The notes beneath the pieces are model-generated. The model saw nothing but the letters and a program-made list of their open reading frames with translations, was not told the origin of the DNA and searched no databases. A stretch of 6,952 nucleotides of DNA from an uncultured Clostridia bacterium (lineage in GTDB: Bacteria; Bacillota; Clostridia; Christensenellales; UBA1242), in contig CAMLUY010000053.1 in the NCBI GenBank assembly GCA_946487985.1, forward strand, positions 1 to 6,952. The letters run 5' to 3'. Made by a program: the position numbers and the translations under genes. Below, piece by piece: positions 5,265-6,952 of the stretch. The first letter of the stretch is position 1. The number at the start of each line of letters is the position of its first letter.

Positions 5265-6587
5265 TCAGTTTCCCAAGCTGCTCAAAATGTTTTTCAGGCA
5301 GTCTTCGCGGCTGAGCTGACTGTTTTCTCCGGTTGCCATGTTTTTCAGAGAGTACTTTTTGCTTTTGACCTCGTCTTCGCCCACTACAAGTACAAATGGG
5401 ATTTCCTTTTTGTTGGCTTCTTTCAATTTGGCTTTGAAAGAGCGGTTTTCATAGTTGACTTCTGTCACAACTGAATTTAAAAAGTACGCTTGCAGTTCAA
5501 GGCACTCGGTCAGCGTGTCGCCAAGTGGCAAAATTTGAAGTTGAATGTTGGTCGGCTTGTGCTCTGGCAGCATACCGTTTTGGTCAAGAAGATCAAAAAG
5601 TCTTGTCAGACCAATGCTCAGACCAACGCCTGGCAGCTTTTTGTCGGTGTAGTATCCTGCAAGATTATCATACCTGCCACCACCACAAACAGTGCCAAAT
5701 TCAGGGTGAGAGGGGATTATCGCCTCAAAAACCGTTCCAGTGTAGTAGTTTTGCCCACGAATGATGCCAATGTCCAAGGTGTAGCCCTTTTGATCTACAC
5801 CCAGCGCCTTTAAATATTGCCCAACTTCCCGAAGCTCTGAGATGCCTTTCTGATAAAGCTCATTGTCGGTGTAGGCTTGGATTTTTTCAAGCGTGCTGTC
5901 AAACTCGCCGGCCGTCAGCGTAATGCCGATAAGCTTATCGCAGTCGCCTTCGCTTACACCAAGCTCTCGAAGCTCACTGATTGCGTTTTCTTTACCAATC
6001 TTTCCGATTTTATCGAGCACTACCAAAATATCAGATGTCTGCGCTGCATATCCCAAAGCTTCGCAAAAGCCAAACAAGATGTTTCTGTTTGAAATGCGGT
6101 TGATGATTTCAATATTCAGCGCTTTGAAAACCTTGTTGACCAAATACAGGCATTCAGCATCTGCAACAATAGGCAGCTCGCCCAAGCCTACAATATCGGC
6201 ATCGCACTGCACGAACTCACGAAATCTGCCTTTCTGAGCGCGTTCGCCGCGATAGACTTTGCCAATCTGATATCTCTTGAAGGGGAATGAAAGCTGCTCG
6301 CAGTTCATTGCAACATATCGTGCAAGTGGAACAGTAAGGTCATACCTCATGCAAATATCGGTGTCGCCCTTTTTGAAAGCATACACCTCTTTGTCAATGC
6401 TGCCGCCAGACTTTGCCAGCAAAATTTCGCTCAGTTCAAGTACAGGCGTGTCAAGCGGCAAAAACCCTGACTGCTGATACGCAGCCCGAATCTTTGCGAC
6501 CATATCATCAAACACAAGCTGCTTGTTTGGCGCAAGCTCCATAAAGCCTGACAATTTTCGCGGCTTAATCAGTTTTTGTTCAGTCAT
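5265..6587 (-). CDS. hisS: Histidyl-tRNA synthetase
   Basis: A cytosolic class II synthetase that charges tRNA-His; 440 residues, slightly longer than the usual 420-430. Class II motif 1 lies near 42-51. The histidine/ATP-site segment MRYDLTVPLARYVA (80-93) is followed by motif 2, RYQIGKVYRGERAQKGRFREFVQCDADIVG (105-134). The histidine-specific loop is IIRGQNYYTGTVFE (275-288, with Arg277 at the catalytic-arginine position), then CGGGRYDNL (301-309) and motif 3 GVGLSIGLTRL (320-330). The C-terminal 95 residues form the anticodon-binding domain. Two features differ from the E. coli type: RYDLT replaces RPEGT, as in eukaryotic, archaeal and some bacterial enzymes, and RGQNYY replaces RGLDYY. 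The start is supported by AGGAG (6593-6597) five bases before the ATG. It has its own promoter at 6660-6687 and terminator at 5180-5209, so it appears monocistronic. Confidence 0.97.
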   Translation of the reverse strand: MTEQKLIKPRKLSGFMELAPNKQLVFDDMVAKIRAAYQQSGFLPLDTPVLELSEILLAKSGGSIDKEVYAFKKGDTDICMRYDLTVPLARYVAMNCEQLSFPFKRYQIGKVYRGERAQKGRFREFVQCDADIVGLGELPIVADAECLYLVNKVFKALNIEIINRISNRNILFGFCEALGYAAQTSDILVVLDKIGKIGKENAISELRELGVSEGDCDKLIGITLTAGEFDSTLEKIQAYTDNELYQKGISELREVGQYLKALGVDQKGYTLDIGIIRGQNYYTGTVFEAIIPSHPEFGTVCGGGRYDNLAGYYTDKKLPGVGLSIGLTRLFDLLDQNGMLPEHKPTNIQLQILPLGDTLTECLELQAYFLNSVVTEVNYENRSFKAKLKEANKKEIPFVLVVGEDEVKSKKYSLKNMATGENSQLSREDCLKNILSSLGN

Positions 6588-6653
6588 AATTTCTCCTCTG
6601 TTACGTAAGGTATATTATCATTAAGTGGTAACTCAAAGCCACTCAGTGATGAA
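6588..6653 (-). promoter_or_regulatory. hisS 5' leader with small hairpin, no T-box
   Basis: The inferred leader is about 66 bases. It contains a weak stem AGTGG (6639-6643 on the minus strand) with CCACT (6624-6628) around ten bases, an eight-base palindrome TTACGTAA (6601-6608) and the ribosome site AGGAG. It is too short for a T-box leader and lacks that element's conserved GGTGG-containing antiterminator, so no specific control can be claimed. Confidence 0.4.
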
Positions 6654-6659
6654 AAGTTT

Positions 6660-6687
6660 ATTATATTATTCTAAACCATTTTAACAA
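6660..6687 (-). promoter_or_regulatory. hisS promoter
   Basis: TTGTTA (-35, 6682-6687), a 16-base spacer and TATAAT (-10, 6660-6665) on the minus strand place the transcription start near 6653. It is the best-matching promoter between hisS and the DnaA-box cluster. The region is AT-rich, so other TATAAT-like words occur nearby. Confidence 0.6.
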
Positions 6688-6733
6688 AAAATCAAAACCT
6701 TTATATGGCTTTTTTCAAGTTTTTTACAAAAAG

Positions 6734-6742
6734 TTATCCACG
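6734..6742 (+). promoter_or_regulatory. DnaA box, one mismatch
   Basis: TTATCCACG differs from the consensus TTATCCACA only at the last base. It lies 14 bases, start to start, before the perfect box at 6748. Confidence 0.65.
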
Positions 6743-6765
6743 GCAAGTTATCCACATTTCCACAT
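6742..6765 (+). repeat. 24-bp direct repeat, copy 1, containing a perfect DnaA box
   Basis: An exact 24-base unit is shared with 6837-6860. It starts GGCAAG, continues with the perfect DnaA box (6748-6756) and ends TTTCCACAT, a second box-like word. Flanking bases differ on both sides, so the unit is sharply delimited. Confidence 0.95.
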
Positions 6766-6836
6766 GTAAATAATTATACAAAAGGATAAATTTTTATGCA
6801 TTTTAGTGAATATTGACGTCTTGAAGGGGTGAAATT

Positions 6837-6860
6837 GGCAAGTTATCCACATTTCCACAT
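6837..6860 (+). repeat. 24-bp direct repeat, copy 2, containing a perfect DnaA box
   Basis: Identical to 6742-6765 at every base, 95 bases further on, with the perfect DnaA box at 6843-6851. The trailing TTTCCACAT also forms the left arm of the inverted repeat at 6851-6878. Confidence 0.95.
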
Positions 6861-6878
6861 CAATTTTTTTGTGGAAAT
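6851..6878. repeat. Inverted pair of TTTCCACA sites
   Basis: ATTTCCACA (6851-6859) is exactly complementary to TGTGGAAAT (6870-6878) across a ten-base interval that includes seven T. It can form a nine-base-pair stem or serve as two opposed DnaA-like sites at the edge of the AT-rich segment. A stem followed by T-rich DNA could also act as a weak terminator. Confidence 0.7.
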
Positions 6879-6906
6879 AGATTTTTGAATATAATTTTTT
6901 TTGAAT

Positions 6907-6915
6907 TGTTGATAA
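6907..6915 (-). promoter_or_regulatory. Weak inverted DnaA box
   Basis: On the minus strand TTATCAACA matches TTATCCACA at eight of nine positions and lies inside the AT-rich flank. The mismatch is in a normally conserved position, so binding would be weak. Confidence 0.35.
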
Positions 6916-6952
6916 AAAACTTAAAAAACATCAATGATTTGCTTGACTTTTT

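Larger units (their letters stand above)
6734..6952. other. oriC: Candidate chromosomal replication origin (oriC), right side cut by window edge
   Basis: This gene-free stretch carries two perfect DnaA boxes TTATCCACA (6748-6756, 6843-6851) and one single-mismatch box TTATCCACG (6734-6742). It also has one inverted single-mismatch box (6907-6915) and three TTTCCACA-type sites (6757-6764, 6852-6859 and inverted 6870-6877). It passes into DNA of almost only A and T (6859-6952), a plausible unwinding element. DnaA binds such clusters to open the chromosome. All genes to the left point away from it, as expected beside an origin. A TTGACT (6943-6948) at the right end could be the -35 of a rightward gene, perhaps dnaA; this is inference. 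The alternative is a DnaA-regulated promoter or a DnaA-titration site rather than the origin itself. Confidence 0.75.

Noticed and set aside
6588..6660. T-box riboswitch controlling hisS
   Set aside because: The leader is too short, there is no GGTGG-containing antiterminator sequence and no terminator before the start codon.
1..6952. CRISPR array, tRNA, transposase, retron or toxin-antitoxin pair
   Set aside because: I looked for spaced repeats, cloverleaf cores, DDE/RT motifs and paired small genes on both strands and saw none. The 24-bp direct repeat is a two-copy DnaA-box module, not an array.

Overview
The window looks like a chromosomal segment of a low-GC anaerobic bacterium, most likely a Bacillota/Clostridia-type organism. 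The grounds are strong AGGAGG-type ribosome sites, sigma-A-like promoters with AT-rich -10 boxes, AT-rich intergenic DNA, a clostridial-looking DapB-like oxidoreductase, and DnaA boxes of the classical TTATCCACA type. The genus cannot be named from the sequence alone. Every recognisable gene lies on the minus strand, reading leftwards.

Layout from right to left, which is the direction of transcription. Positions 6734-6952 are gene-free and carry a cluster of DnaA boxes. The cluster includes an exact 24-bp direct repeat, an inverted TTTCCACA pair and a very AT-rich flank; this is most simply a chromosomal replication origin (oriC) or part of one. hisS (histidyl-tRNA synthetase) follows with its own promoter and an intrinsic terminator. 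A 300-bp gap then holds a possible 48-codon small ORF. Next come uvrC (excinuclease ABC subunit C), then a two-gene unit with its own good promoter: a DapB-like NAD(P)-dependent oxidoreductase with a Cys/His-rich tail, and tmk (thymidylate kinase). A 547-bp intergenic region (681-1227) follows, with three consecutive long hairpins. Finally there is a conspicuously AT-rich gene for a protein resembling the DUF6994 family, cut off by the left window edge.

Functionally the core is housekeeping: translation (hisS), nucleotide-excision repair (uvrC) and dTTP supply (tmk), all pointing away from the putative origin and so co-directional with a leftward fork. The left-end gene differs in base composition and is probably accessory. 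The points most worth a second look are the origin candidate and its duplicated DnaA-box module, the metal-binding-like tail on the oxidoreductase, the hairpin cluster at 756-1049, and a shared TTATAATATAAAYATG start architecture at two genes that implies leaderless transcripts. No CRISPR, transposase, phage gene or recognisable defence system is visible.
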